A stretch of DNA of 64,000 nt from Rikenellaceae bacterium (GTDB taxonomy: Bacteria; Bacteroidota; Bacteroidia; Bacteroidales; Rikenellaceae), in NCBI GenBank assembly GCA_015060165.1, contig SUZC01000003.1, forward strand, positions 124,001-188,000, written 5' to 3'. The notes under the pieces are model-generated. The model saw only the letters and a list, made by a program, of their open reading frames with translations, was not told the DNA's origin and made no database searches. The translations under genes and the position numbers were made by a program. This document shows, one piece after another, positions 52,180-60,176 of this stretch (position 1 is the first letter of the stretch; each line of letters starts with the position of its first letter).

Positions 52180-52908
52180 CTAAAAATCGAGCAATTTATA
52201 TAGCTCACGCGTGCGAGTCATCGAGACCCGCTCCTGATAATGCCACCACTCCTTGGCGTAGGGGCGAAGTCCCACAGCATCCATGATTTCGACAAGTAGC
52301 GTACGGTTGGCAGCCGCCTCGGCCGAGATCAGACCTTGGCGTTGCATCTGTGCGATATAGGCTTTGAAGTGGGGGAGTGTGGTGTTGCGGCCGTCGCCAA
52401 TCCACGCCTCGCGACCGAAGTGGTCGAACGGAGCTCCCATATCGAGTGGGCGACCGTTGGCGTCGGCAATGGTGAGGTCGACCGCAACGCCATAATTGTG
52501 GCGTCCGCCACGCGATGCATCGGCCACGTAAGCCGTATAAGGTGTGCCTTCAACCGCCTGACGCATACGGCGTTGTGCGCTGCGAGGTCGGGCGGCATCG
52601 TAGATGAGTAGTCGGTATTCGGGATGGCGTTGGCGGAGTAGCTCCTGCGCTTGTGCCACCTTGCGGGCAAAATGGGGCAGGAAGTAGGCCTTGCGCAGCG
52701 TGCCGTAGATGTTTTTCTGCATAAAATTGTTGGTCGTGGCGTATCGCAGCTCGACCATAATCTCGCTATCGAGACTCTGTATGTCGACCAACCCCATCTG
52801 GCGGATAAGGCTGTCGTAGTCGGTACTCGGCTGCGCCGACAGCAGGGTGGGGGTGAATGTCAAAAGAGCCGCCCACAAAGTGATAGCGGCCCTTATTATT
52901 TTTCCCAT
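52180..52908 (-). CDS. D-Ala-D-Ala dipeptidase, M15D (VanX-like), exported
   Basis: The start is taken at the ATG ending at 52908 (MGKIIRAAITLWAALLTFTPTLLSAQ, a signal peptide), giving 242 residues; the longer frame reaches into the CYTH gene and lacks a leader. Zinc-site motifs are SRGGRHNYGVAVDLTI (His, Asp) and EWWHYQ (Glu, His). Such enzymes cleave D-Ala-D-Ala or peptidoglycan-derived peptides in the periplasm; vancomycin resistance is not implied without the other van genes. The start overlaps the end of the CYTH gene by 13 bases. Confidence 0.9.
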   Translation of the reverse strand: MGKIIRAAITLWAALLTFTPTLLSAQPSTDYDSLIRQMGLVDIQSLDSEIMVELRYATTNNFMQKNIYGTLRKAYFLPHFARKVAQAQELLRQRHPEYRLLIYDAARPRSAQRRMRQAVEGTPYTAYVADASRGGRHNYGVAVDLTIADANGRPLDMGAPFDHFGREAWIGDGRNTTLPHFKAYIAQMQRQGLISAEAAANRTLLVEIMDAVGLRPYAKEWWHYQERVSMTRTRELYKLLDF

Positions 52909-53366
52909 TTCGTGAAGGGGTTTTTCAGTAGTTGTGAATTGTAGTATCGTCGGTCGCCCGTAACCTCTTGGCCCAGCCACGCAGGATGCTCGAATGGCTC
53001 ATCGGGGTCGTTGAGTTCGACCTCGGCAAGAGTCAGCCCCTCGTTGTCGCCGTAAAAGCAGTCGACTTCGAAGGTATGCCCTCCGCAGGGGACCAGGTAG
53101 CGGCTCTTCTCGATCGTACCCTTGCTATATTGCAGCAACTCGCGAGCCTGCTCGACGGGAATCTCCCACTCCCACTCGTTGCGCGAGATGCCGGCACAGT
53201 CGCTGCGCCCTTTGATTGTGAGGTAGCCACGTTCGTCACGAGTGCGAATGCGTAGGGTCAGCTCATCAGATTTGGCAATGTAGCCCTGACTGATGCGCGA
53301 TGACGATGTGGCCTGATCGCGGAACTCTCCGCAGACCAAAAACTTACGTTCAATCTCTCGACCCAC
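52896..53366 (-). CDS. CYTH domain protein (triphosphate tunnel metalloenzyme)
   Basis: A 156-aa protein with the N-terminal ExExK signature (EIERKFLV), then RISQGYIA, LTLRIRTRDERGYLTIKGRS, and EVDCFYGDNEGLTLAEVEL, the alternating charged strands that line the CYTH tunnel. Bacterial homologues hydrolyse inorganic triphosphate; some are class IV adenylate cyclases. It is translationally coupled to the dipeptidase gene by an overlap. Confidence 0.93.
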   Translation of the reverse strand: MGREIERKFLVCGEFRDQATSSSRISQGYIAKSDELTLRIRTRDERGYLTIKGRSDCAGISRNEWEWEIPVEQARELLQYSKGTIEKSRYLVPCGGHTFEVDCFYGDNEGLTLAEVELNDPDEPFEHPAWLGQEVTGDRRYYNSQLLKNPFTKWEK

Positions 53367-53384
53367 GTCGCTCGGTTTTGGCGA

Positions 53385-53915
53385 TTAGAAACGGCGCTGG
53401 ATACCGATACCGAAGATAGCCTGGTTGAAGTCGCCAATCATCTGATAGCGACCTTCGACGAAGATAGATGTGAGCTCGCTGACGTGGAACTGCAAACCGA
53501 GACCCAAATTGGGACCCACGCGGAACTCCTTGGTGTCCTCAAGTTCGGCATATTGCGACCCACTCTCAGTGTCGGGAACCTCGCCCATAAAACCATCAAT
53601 CATATCGAATTTCCACTGCGAGAATGAGAATCCTGCCAATGGGTAGATGAAGAGGCGGTTTTTGGCGATGTTGGCCAAGTAGTGGAAGTTGATGTTGGCG
53701 TCCCAAGTGCTGACACCATCATTCTTTGCATAGATGTTGAGCCCAACCTCGCCACGAATGTGGTCGTTGAAATAGTAGTGTCCCTTGACGCCTACACCAA
53801 TCTTTGAAATTTCGGTGCCATAGACAGCAGCAATTCCTGCACCATATTTGCCCTTCTGAGCGTATGCTCCCACGCTGAGCAGTGCCAAGCATACAACAAG
53901 TATAAATCTCTTCAT
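53385..53915 (-). CDS. Outer membrane beta-barrel protein
   Basis: With the start at ATG ending 53915 (MKRFILVVCLALLSVGAYAQ signal peptide) the product has 176 residues; the longer frame adds 28 unlikely residues. Short alternating strands (GLNIYAKNDGVSTWDANINFHYLA, NLGLGLQFHVSELTSIFVEGRYQMI) and a final Phe (GIGIQRRF) mark a small OmpX/OmpW-like barrel. The function is unknown. It precedes the CYTH gene by 18 bases. Confidence 0.82.
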   Translation of the reverse strand: MKRFILVVCLALLSVGAYAQKGKYGAGIAAVYGTEISKIGVGVKGHYYFNDHIRGEVGLNIYAKNDGVSTWDANINFHYLANIAKNRLFIYPLAGFSFSQWKFDMIDGFMGEVPDTESGSQYAELEDTKEFRVGPNLGLGLQFHVSELTSIFVEGRYQMIGDFNQAIFGIGIQRRF

Positions 53916-54077
53916 ATCAAACTGTATTAAGTTCAAATATTCTATTTGCCCGTCGGCCATTGTGGCTTTCGAGGAGTTTTCTTTTACAAAGAAACGCAAA
54001 ATTTTTTATTGTTCCCATTTTTTTTGCATCGAAATTATATGTTGCAGCCGATTTTTTTTGCGTTCGTAGAAAAATCG

Positions 54078-54085
54078 TACATTTG
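54078..54085 (+). promoter_or_regulatory. -7 box immediately upstream of SDR start
   Basis: TACATTTG matches TANNTTTG and ends 4 bases before the start codon at 54090. A TTTG lies 17 bases upstream. A transcript from here would have little or no leader. Confidence 0.6.
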
Positions 54086-54089
54086 CAGT

Positions 54090-54878
54090 ATGAATTATGC
54101 ATTGATAACGGGTGCTTCGTCGGGTATAGGCCGAGAGTATGCGCGAGAACTCGCCTTGCGAGGTTACAACATAATGGTGGTGAGCAACGATGCCATTCAG
54201 AATGAGCACGTGGCCGAGAGCCTGCGCCAAGAATTTGGCGTTGAGGTGGTTGCTATATATGCCGATTTGGCGCAAGCCGATGCAGCCGAGAGGCTCTATT
54301 CAGAGGCTTGTGCGATAGGTGAGGTTGAGTTGCTGGTTAGCAATGCAGGAGTCTTACAGTTTTCGACTTTGGAGCGCACTTCGGAGCAAGCAATCGAGCG
54401 TATCATCGCACTCCACTGTACCACCCCTTCCAAGTTGTGCCGATTCTTTGCTGCAAAGATGCGTGAGCGCGGCAGAGGATATATCGTGCTGATGTCGTCG
54501 GTTACGGCCTATATGCCCTATCCGACCATTTCGGTCTATGCAGCATCGAAGGTTTTTCTTCGCTCGTTGGGCCAATCGCTGTGGTATGAGATGCGGGGTA
54601 GTGGGGTGAAGGTCTGCACCGTTTTCCCTTCGGCTGTCGATACGCCGTTCTATAAGTTGGAGAATAAAATGCGCCGCCGATTGCTCTGGTTGGGACTTAT
54701 GCAGTCGCCTCAATATGTTGCGCGTAAAGCGTTGGATGCGGTGTTTGCTGGTCGCAGGCGTTGCTTCCCGGGACTTCTTACCCGAATCATAGGCCTACTC
54801 TGTGCCGTAGCTCCTGCGTGTGTGCTGCTCCCAATAATGAAAATTCCTGCCGTAAGGCGTATTCTCGAAAGGGTGTAG
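54090..54878 (+). CDS. SDR family NAD(P)-dependent oxidoreductase
   Basis: I start at ATG 54090 (MNYALITGASSGIGREYARELALRG), giving 262 residues; the frame is open for 48 codons upstream but that segment spans a promoter and resembles nothing. Motifs are TGASSGIG, NAG (LVSNAGV), Ser in LMSSVTAY and the catalytic YAASK. A hydrophobic C-terminal stretch (LLTRIIGLLCAVAPACVLLPIM) suggests membrane association, as in short-chain dehydrogenases acting on lipids. The substrate is unknown. Confidence 0.9.
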   Translation: MNYALITGASSGIGREYARELALRGYNIMVVSNDAIQNEHVAESLRQEFGVEVVAIYADLAQADAAERLYSEACAIGEVELLVSNAGVLQFSTLERTSEQAIERIIALHCTTPSKLCRFFAAKMRERGRGYIVLMSSVTAYMPYPTISVYAASKVFLRSLGQSLWYEMRGSGVKVCTVFPSAVDTPFYKLENKMRRRLLWLGLMQSPQYVARKALDAVFAGRRRCFPGLLTRIIGLLCAVAPACVLLPIMKIPAVRRILERV

Positions 54879-55562
54879 CTATGCTTTGAGTCTATATCCT
54901 ACACTCCGAACACTTATAATCTCAACCTCTTTGTCGTCGATTAGGCGTCGCCTGAGCCGCGAGATAAAGACATTCAGGCTGCGCAGATTGTAAAAACTAT
55001 CGTCGCCCCAAATCTGAGTCAAAATCTGCGATGCTTCCACTGTCTGGCCAATCCTATCGCACAGGTAACTCAGCACCTCCGCTTCGCGAGCCGAGAGTTG
55101 CTGCTGGTCGCCGTCGAGTATGAGAATTCCCGAATCGGATAGAAATTCATAGCGACCTATTCTGTATTGTTTGTTGCTGTCGGTTGTAGTTCTCAGACGT
55201 CCCGCCAGCGAGCGAATTCTCACCATCAACTCATCAATGGCGAATGGCTTGCGCAGAAAATCATTCCCTCCTATCTCGAATCCCTTTACAACATCTTCCG
55301 TCGAGGAGCGAGCCGTAAGGAATAGTATGGGAGCCGAGCAACCCTCCTTGCGCAGATTCTTGACCAACGTATATCCGTCCATTTGCGGCATCATAATATC
55401 GGTGACGATAACATCGGGCTGAAACCCCCGCCACGCAGCAAGTGCCACCACGCCATTGTCGGCTCTTTTTATTTCAAAATTATGATCGGAGAGTGTGTCG
55501 GCCAAAATCTCGGCCAGCATACGTTCATCTTCAACCAGCAGGACTTTTATTTTATTGTTCAT
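54879..55562 (-). CDS. OmpR-family response regulator (RprY-like)
   Basis: The 227-aa protein has a receiver domain (LLVEDERMLAEILADTL, phospho-acceptor Asp in VIVTDIMMPQMDGYTL, switch Thr in LFLTARS, Lys in FLRKPFAIDEL) and a C-terminal winged helix (QLSAREAEVLSYLCDR, IWGDDSFYNLRSLNVFISRLRRRL). It overlaps the kinase gene by 11 bases and its pair is of the RprX/RprY type known in Bacteroides. A direct-repeat block upstream of the kinase gene is a candidate binding site. Confidence 0.94.
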   Translation of the reverse strand: MNNKIKVLLVEDERMLAEILADTLSDHNFEIKRADNGVVALAAWRGFQPDVIVTDIMMPQMDGYTLVKNLRKEGCSAPILFLTARSSTEDVVKGFEIGGNDFLRKPFAIDELMVRIRSLAGRLRTTTDSNKQYRIGRYEFLSDSGILILDGDQQQLSAREAEVLSYLCDRIGQTVEASQILTQIWGDDSFYNLRSLNVFISRLRRRLIDDKEVEIISVRSVGYRLKA

Positions 55563-56784
55563 CTTGCTCTACGTTATTAGGGAGGGTTATTGTTATGGTT
55601 GTTCCTTCGCCTTTTCGGCTCTGTGCTGTAATTCTGCCACCGTGTCGTTCAACTATGGTGCGGGCATAGTAAAGACCAAGCCCATAGCCGCGTACATCGT
55701 GCTTGTCGCCTGTCGGTACACGATAGAACTTGTCGAAAATGTGACCAATGTGTCGCTCGGCAATACCTATCCCGTTGTCGCCGACCGAGATGGTTGTCGA
55801 GTTGTCGTTCTGCTCGACAGTAACCGAAATAGCCACCTGACTGAGCGAATATTTTATCGAATTATCTACTATGGTTTGCAGTATGTTACGCAGATGGAAC
55901 ACATCGGCCGTAATTAGTGCTGCGTGGGGGCAGTTTAGCGATGTGGTCAACTGCTTGCCGACGGCCTGGCAACTCCGAAGAATCTGCTCCAAGAGTGGTC
56001 GTAGTTCTACGGGCTCAGGGTTGTGGCTACCACGTCCCTCCTCCTCGACCGATACGGCTAAGATTCGCTCAACCATCGACGAGAGGCGTGTGAGTTGCAA
56101 AGCAACAATCTCCAAATAACGCTCTCGGCGTGTGGGGTTATTGTCGGCTGAAAAATTACGTAGGGCGTCGTTGGCGGTGTAGGCTACCGAGATGGGAGTC
56201 TTAAGCTCGTGGGTGATGTTGTGCGTTAGGTCACGTCGCATCTGCTCCAACTCCTTTTGGCGGAACAGGGTGCGAATCAGATAGACAAATGTGAGCGATA
56301 GCAGGATGATTATTACCGCCGACGAGAGTATCAATCCCCACATCGTCTGCCAAATTTTGCGATATGGGACCTCTATGCTCACTCGCAGTGCAAACATTCC
56401 GTCGTCGATGTCGGCCACCATCGTAACAGGCCTGTCAAGTTGCTCCTGCTGCCTTTTGTGCATTATTACACGCTCCGACGAGGCATCTATAACTTCGAGG
56501 TTGTAGGTCTGCAACGCGTCCAGCTCCATCAGATTATCCTGAAAATGGAGGTCGAAGTTGTCGAGATTCACATTGATTGAAATCACCTCGCTCGGCTTCA
56601 TCGGGTCGTAGTTGATAAAGCTCGAATAGACGCTTTTGTATATTGCCGATTGCACTCGGCTGTGGAAATCCTCCACCGTATCGCGGTAGAGCCTCACCAC
56701 CCACACACCCTGCACGATGGCCAGACCAACGAGCAGGGCCACCACGCAGATTGATATATAGCGGAATGTTGAGCGTCTTATCAT
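55552..56784 (-). CDS. Sensor histidine kinase (RprX-like)
   Basis: I start at the ATG ending at 56784 (MIRRSTFRYISICVVALLVGLAIVQGVW), 410 residues. Two membrane segments (about 9-28 and 155-175) flank a periplasmic sensor region of about 125 residues. The H-box is LTHNITHELKTPISVAYTANDAL (phospho-His), followed by N-box IVDNSIKYS and G-boxes GDNGIGIAERHIGHIF and GYGLGLYYARTIV. The signal is unknown. It is coupled to the response regulator gene. Confidence 0.94.
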   Translation of the reverse strand: MIRRSTFRYISICVVALLVGLAIVQGVWVVRLYRDTVEDFHSRVQSAIYKSVYSSFINYDPMKPSEVISINVNLDNFDLHFQDNLMELDALQTYNLEVIDASSERVIMHKRQQEQLDRPVTMVADIDDGMFALRVSIEVPYRKIWQTMWGLILSSAVIIILLSLTFVYLIRTLFRQKELEQMRRDLTHNITHELKTPISVAYTANDALRNFSADNNPTRRERYLEIVALQLTRLSSMVERILAVSVEEEGRGSHNPEPVELRPLLEQILRSCQAVGKQLTTSLNCPHAALITADVFHLRNILQTIVDNSIKYSLSQVAISVTVEQNDNSTTISVGDNGIGIAERHIGHIFDKFYRVPTGDKHDVRGYGLGLYYARTIVERHGGRITAQSRKGEGTTITITLPNNVEQDEQ

Positions 56785-56802
56785 TGCAAAATATTCTTTA
56801 CA

Positions 56803-56810
56803 CAAAAGTA
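56803..56810 (-). promoter_or_regulatory. -7 box of the two-component operon
   Basis: Minus-strand TACTTTTG matches TANNTTTG, 18 bases upstream of the kinase start codon. A TTTG is at 16 bases spacing, shorter than standard. Confidence 0.5.
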
Positions 56811-56838
56811 AAGAATAAAACCCACACAAAAAAGAGCG

Positions 56839-56875
56839 TTAACATTTGTTAACATTTCTTAACACTTCGTTAAAC
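56839..56875 (+). promoter_or_regulatory. Phased direct repeats, candidate response-regulator binding site
   Basis: TTAACATTTG, TTAACATTTC, TTAACACTTC and TTAAAC start at 56839, 56849, 56859 and 56870, a period of 10-11 bases. The block lies between the divergent kinase operon and the plug-module gene, 22 bases upstream of the latter's -7 box, where an OmpR-type activator would bind one face of the helix. Confidence 0.65.
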
Positions 56876-56896
56876 CTTTTTTGCATTTATGCGTGC

Positions 56897-56904
56897 TATC
56901 TTTG
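56897..56904 (+). promoter_or_regulatory. -7 box of the plug-module gene
   Basis: TATCTTTG matches TANNTTTG. No TTTG is found at 19 bases upstream; that area holds the direct repeats, consistent with activator dependence. Confidence 0.6.
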
Positions 56905-57005
56905 CATTAGGAAAATCGCGAACTTCCAACCAACGGTCTATGTAATGGCCAAGCAATTAACTATTGAAACCGAAAAAGAGTTCAACTATTAAATTGTCTA
57001 TGTTT

Positions 57006-58031
57006 ATGAAAAAGTTATTATTTCTTGCCGCAATGCTACTTATGGTCGGGGGTGCATCGGCTCAGAAAAAAGCAGACAGTAAAACAGTCTATATTATTGA
57101 TGGCAAGGTCGTAACCGAGCAAGAGTTCAAAGCGATTCCTTCGGGCAAAATCAAGAATATGAATGTGATGAAGGGCGTAAAATCGGTTGTCGTTGCCTCG
57201 ACAGAAGATGTTAAGGAAGAGGCAAATGAGATGATTATTACAGGATTTAGCAAAGAAGGTAAACAGAGTGTTCATATAGCATCATCTGATAGCCGTGATG
57301 TTGAACTTGAAATATCATCAATTCTTGCCGAGAAGGATAAGAATTTGGAAATCCTCAAAAAAAACAAAGTGGAGGGCGCAAGTATGGTAATTGTTTCCCC
57401 TAAGTTGAAGAGTGAGAAGGATTTGAAAAGAATGGGTGGAACAATTCATACCACTCACACAAATGTCACCAATGGCGATATAACAAATGTCACAATCACA
57501 TCAAACAGCGATGGTAATAAATTGATGTTGAACGATAAAGTGCCTGTTATGATTGTATATGGCGCAGATGGAAAGAGTCGTAAGATAAAAGATATTTCTG
57601 AAATTGATGCATCTAAAATAGAGTCAATGACCGTCCTGAAGCAAGAACCAGCTCAGAAAATTTATGGTAATCAATATGGCGATTTGAAAGATGGAATCAT
57701 CGTTATTAATTTAAGAGATACCGAAGACAATGCCACTCCACAACAGCGAGCCGAGAAAATTATAACAGTGCGTGGCGATAATCAGGTGGGAGAATCTTTG
57801 TTAGATAAGTTACGCACCAACGGTGTACTCTTCTTAGGGGATAAAAAACCAATCCTATTGGTTACGGGTGCCGATGGCAAAACTGCTAAGACGGAAAGAG
57901 CGGAAGATATTAAAATTGACGATATCGAATCATTCGACGTTATAAAAGACGAGAAGAGAAAGGCCGAGTATGAGAAGAAGTATGGCCCATCGAAAGATGG
58001 TTTCGTCCATATCGTGTTGAAGAAAAAATAA
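57006..58031 (+). CDS. Secreted protein with three TonB-plug-like modules
   Basis: Starting at MKKLLFLAAMLLMVGGASAQ (57006; ATG 57000 is also possible) the product has 341 residues. After the signal peptide, three segments repeat the pattern seen in plug/carboxypeptidase-linked modules of TonB-dependent proteins: VYIIDGKVVTEQEFKAI ... IKNMNVMKGV; VMIVYGADGKSRKIKDISEIDASKIESMTVLK ... KDGIIVINL; and ILLVTGADGKTAKTERAEDIKIDDIESFDVIK ... KDGFVHIVLKKK. No barrel follows, so it is a stand-alone periplasmic protein. It is divergent from the kinase operon and probably its target. Function unknown. Confidence 0.72.
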   Translation: MKKLLFLAAMLLMVGGASAQKKADSKTVYIIDGKVVTEQEFKAIPSGKIKNMNVMKGVKSVVVASTEDVKEEANEMIITGFSKEGKQSVHIASSDSRDVELEISSILAEKDKNLEILKKNKVEGASMVIVSPKLKSEKDLKRMGGTIHTTHTNVTNGDITNVTITSNSDGNKLMLNDKVPVMIVYGADGKSRKIKDISEIDASKIESMTVLKQEPAQKIYGNQYGDLKDGIIVINLRDTEDNATPQQRAEKIITVRGDNQVGESLLDKLRTNGVLFLGDKKPILLVTGADGKTAKTERAEDIKIDDIESFDVIKDEKRKAEYEKKYGPSKDGFVHIVLKKK

Positions 58032-58101
58032 ACACTATGTCATCCTATATTTTCGCATCACCGCTATTTGGTTGATGTAAATGCGGAGTGGCGTGTATAT
58101 A

Positions 58102-58138
58102 AAATATCCTGTCTAACTCGATGTTAGACAGGATATTT
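58102..58138. terminator. Bidirectional terminator between plug-module gene and gdhA
   Basis: AAATATCCTGTCTAAC (58102-58117) and GTTAGACAGGATATTT (58123-58138) form a perfect 16-bp stem between convergent genes. Confidence 0.9.
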
Positions 58139-58179
58139 AGCATAATTTTGAATTTTGAATTCTAAATTTTGAATTGCAA

Positions 58180-59520
58180 TTAAATCACTCCCTGCTCCAA
58201 CATTGCCTGCGCAACCTTCATAAAGCCGGCGATATTTGCTCCCTTCACGTAGTTGATGTAGCCGTCGGGCTGCTCGCCATATCGTACACACGCTGAGTGA
58301 ATCTGCGACATAATGTAGTGCAACTTCTGGTCAACCTCTTCGGCTGACCACGAGAGATGCTGTGCGTTCTGCGTCATCTCCAGACCCGATGTAGCCACAC
58401 CTCCAGCGTTCACAGCCTTGCCCGGAGCAAACAAAATTCCAGCCTCCTGGAATGCGGCGATAGCCTCGGGCGTACAACCCATATTAGATACCTCGGCTGC
58501 GCACCAAGTGCCGTTGGCCAAAAGCTCCTTAGCGTCATCGCCTGTAAGCTCGTTCTGGAATGCGCACGGCAGGGCAATGTCGCACTTGATGCTCCACGCC
58601 TTCTTGCCGGGGATAAACTCTGCATCGGGGAAGCGCTCGGCAAAGGGGGCGACAATGTCGCGGTTCGACGCACGAAGCTCCAACATATAATCAACCTTCT
58701 CTGGTGTCATTCCGTTGGGGTTGTAGATAACGCCGTCGGGACCCGAAATAGCAATCACCTTTGCACCCAACTCGGTAGCCTTCTGCGCTGCACCCCAAGC
58801 CACATTGCCGAAACCTGAGATAGCCACTGTCTTGCCCTCGATTGACTTGCCGGCCTGCTGCAACATATGCTCCACAAAGTACAATGCTCCAAATCCAGTA
58901 GCCTCGGGGCGCACCAGCGAGCCTCCCCAAGCGATACCCTTACCCGTGAGAACTCCTGTGTTGTACTCGCGAGCGAGCTTCTTGTACATTCCGTACATAT
59001 AACCAATCTCGCGTCCTCCAACGCCTACATCACCAGCTGGGACATCGGTGTCGGGGCCTATATTGTTCCATAGCTCCAACATAAAGGCTTGGCAGAAACG
59101 CATAATCTCGGCATCAGACTTGCCCTTAGGGCTGAAATCAGAGCCTCCCTTTGCTCCACCCATCGGCAGGGTGGTGAGGGCGTTCTTGAATGTCTGCTCA
59201 AAGCCGAGGAATTTCAACATCGATGGATTCACCGCAGCGTGGAAACGTATTCCGCCCTTGTAGGGGCCGATTGCGCTGTTGAACTGCACGCGGTAGCCCA
59301 AATTGGTCTGTATCTCGCCATTGTCGTCGACCCATGTCACGCGGAAGGTGATGATGCGGTCGGGTTCGACCATTCGCTCCACAATTTTAGATTTCTCAAA
59401 CTCGGGGTGGTCGTTATAGACCTCCTCAATTGACTCCAACACCTCGCGTACTGCTTGTAGGTACTCACTCTCGCCTGGGTGCTTGCGCTCAAGCTCGGTC
59501 ATTAGATTATTAACGTTCAT
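58180..59520 (-). CDS. gdhA: Glutamate dehydrogenase, hexameric NADP-type
   Basis: The 446-aa protein matches the class of about 445-450 aa hexameric glutamate dehydrogenases: YRVQFNSAIGPYKGGIRFH, the catalytic region LPMGGAKGGSDFSPKGKSDAEIMRFCQAFM with its lysines, DVPAGDVGVGGREIGYMYG and the nucleotide fold VAISGFGNVAWGAAQKATELGA. It links 2-oxoglutarate and ammonia with glutamate. It is expressed as a single gene. Confidence 0.97.
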   Translation of the reverse strand: MNVNNLMTELERKHPGESEYLQAVREVLESIEEVYNDHPEFEKSKIVERMVEPDRIITFRVTWVDDNGEIQTNLGYRVQFNSAIGPYKGGIRFHAAVNPSMLKFLGFEQTFKNALTTLPMGGAKGGSDFSPKGKSDAEIMRFCQAFMLELWNNIGPDTDVPAGDVGVGGREIGYMYGMYKKLAREYNTGVLTGKGIAWGGSLVRPEATGFGALYFVEHMLQQAGKSIEGKTVAISGFGNVAWGAAQKATELGAKVIAISGPDGVIYNPNGMTPEKVDYMLELRASNRDIVAPFAERFPDAEFIPGKKAWSIKCDIALPCAFQNELTGDDAKELLANGTWCAAEVSNMGCTPEAIAAFQEAGILFAPGKAVNAGGVATSGLEMTQNAQHLSWSAEEVDQKLHYIMSQIHSACVRYGEQPDGYINYVKGANIAGFMKVAQAMLEQGVI

Positions 59521-59816
59521 ATTTCAATCGGTTTTAGGTTTACTTCTATTACAAATATACAGAATTTTTTGAGCAATTGTTACTCGTGTGGCAATTTTTT
59601 TATGCGGATTATTACAATAATTTACTTCGAAGAGTGAGGGCAAGGCTAAAAAACGCAATTTTTTAGCCGAAGAGTTGAAAAAAATAGCGCCAACTAAAAA
59701 AAACTCTATAAATTTGTAGCGAATATCGCGTGCGTGCGACTATATAAGTACGACGGTTATTATAGCAGTTGGGCTGCGCAGATATTTAGAGGATTAAGCA
59801 GTATAGTTTATAAAAG
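59521..59816. other. Divergent promoter region between gdhA and small membrane protein gene
   Basis: 296 AT-rich bases. Minus-strand TATATTTG at 59552-59559 is a likely gdhA -7 box. Plus-strand TAAATTTG at 59709-59716 is a likely -7 box for the downstream gene. An inverted repeat GGCTAAAAAA/TTTTTTAGCC (59644-59668) lies between them. No -33 box at standard spacing was found for either. Confidence 0.55.
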
Positions 59817-60110
59817 ATGAAGAATAAAAATCCGTTTATCGACGAGAGCGCTTTTGAGGGTGATGATACTCCCAAAAAGAGCGAGGACGAGGTGCTGATG
59901 GAGCAGGCCAAGCAGAATGCCGAGGTGAAGGTCGTAAGAACTTATATGTCGCTCGGAATGGTGATTGGATTGGCCGCAGGAGCTGTCGTTGGACCGTTGT
60001 TGTTCGATAAGATAACAACGGGTATGGGATTAGGTATGCTCGTAGGTTTTGTGGTGGGAGCTTGTTTCCACAAAAAGGATAAGTCCGACGAAGGGGCGAA
60101 GCCCGAGTAA
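59817..60110 (+). CDS. Small membrane protein with two glycine-rich helices
   Basis: A 97-aa protein with a charged N-terminus (residues 1-42), two hydrophobic Gly-rich segments (MVIGLAAGAVVGPLLF and GMGLGMLVGFVVGACF) linked by a short turn, and a charged tail. This is a glycine-zipper-like hairpin in the inner membrane. I do not recognise a named family. It lies 66 bases ahead of the second GH20 gene and may be its operon leader. Confidence 0.6.
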   Translation: MKNKNPFIDESAFEGDDTPKKSEDEVLMEQAKQNAEVKVVRTYMSLGMVIGLAAGAVVGPLLFDKITTGMGLGMLVGFVVGACFHKKDKSDEGAKPE

Positions 60111-60176
60111 AGAGGATATCACTAATCCGGTGGCTCAAATTGTTGTAGATGAAAATTTAAATAAATGATTGAATAT

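Noticed and set aside
52180..52908. Vancomycin resistance determinant
   Set aside because: The VanX-like enzyme stands alone with no VanA/VanH/VanRS-type genes, and M15D dipeptidases are common in Bacteroidales.
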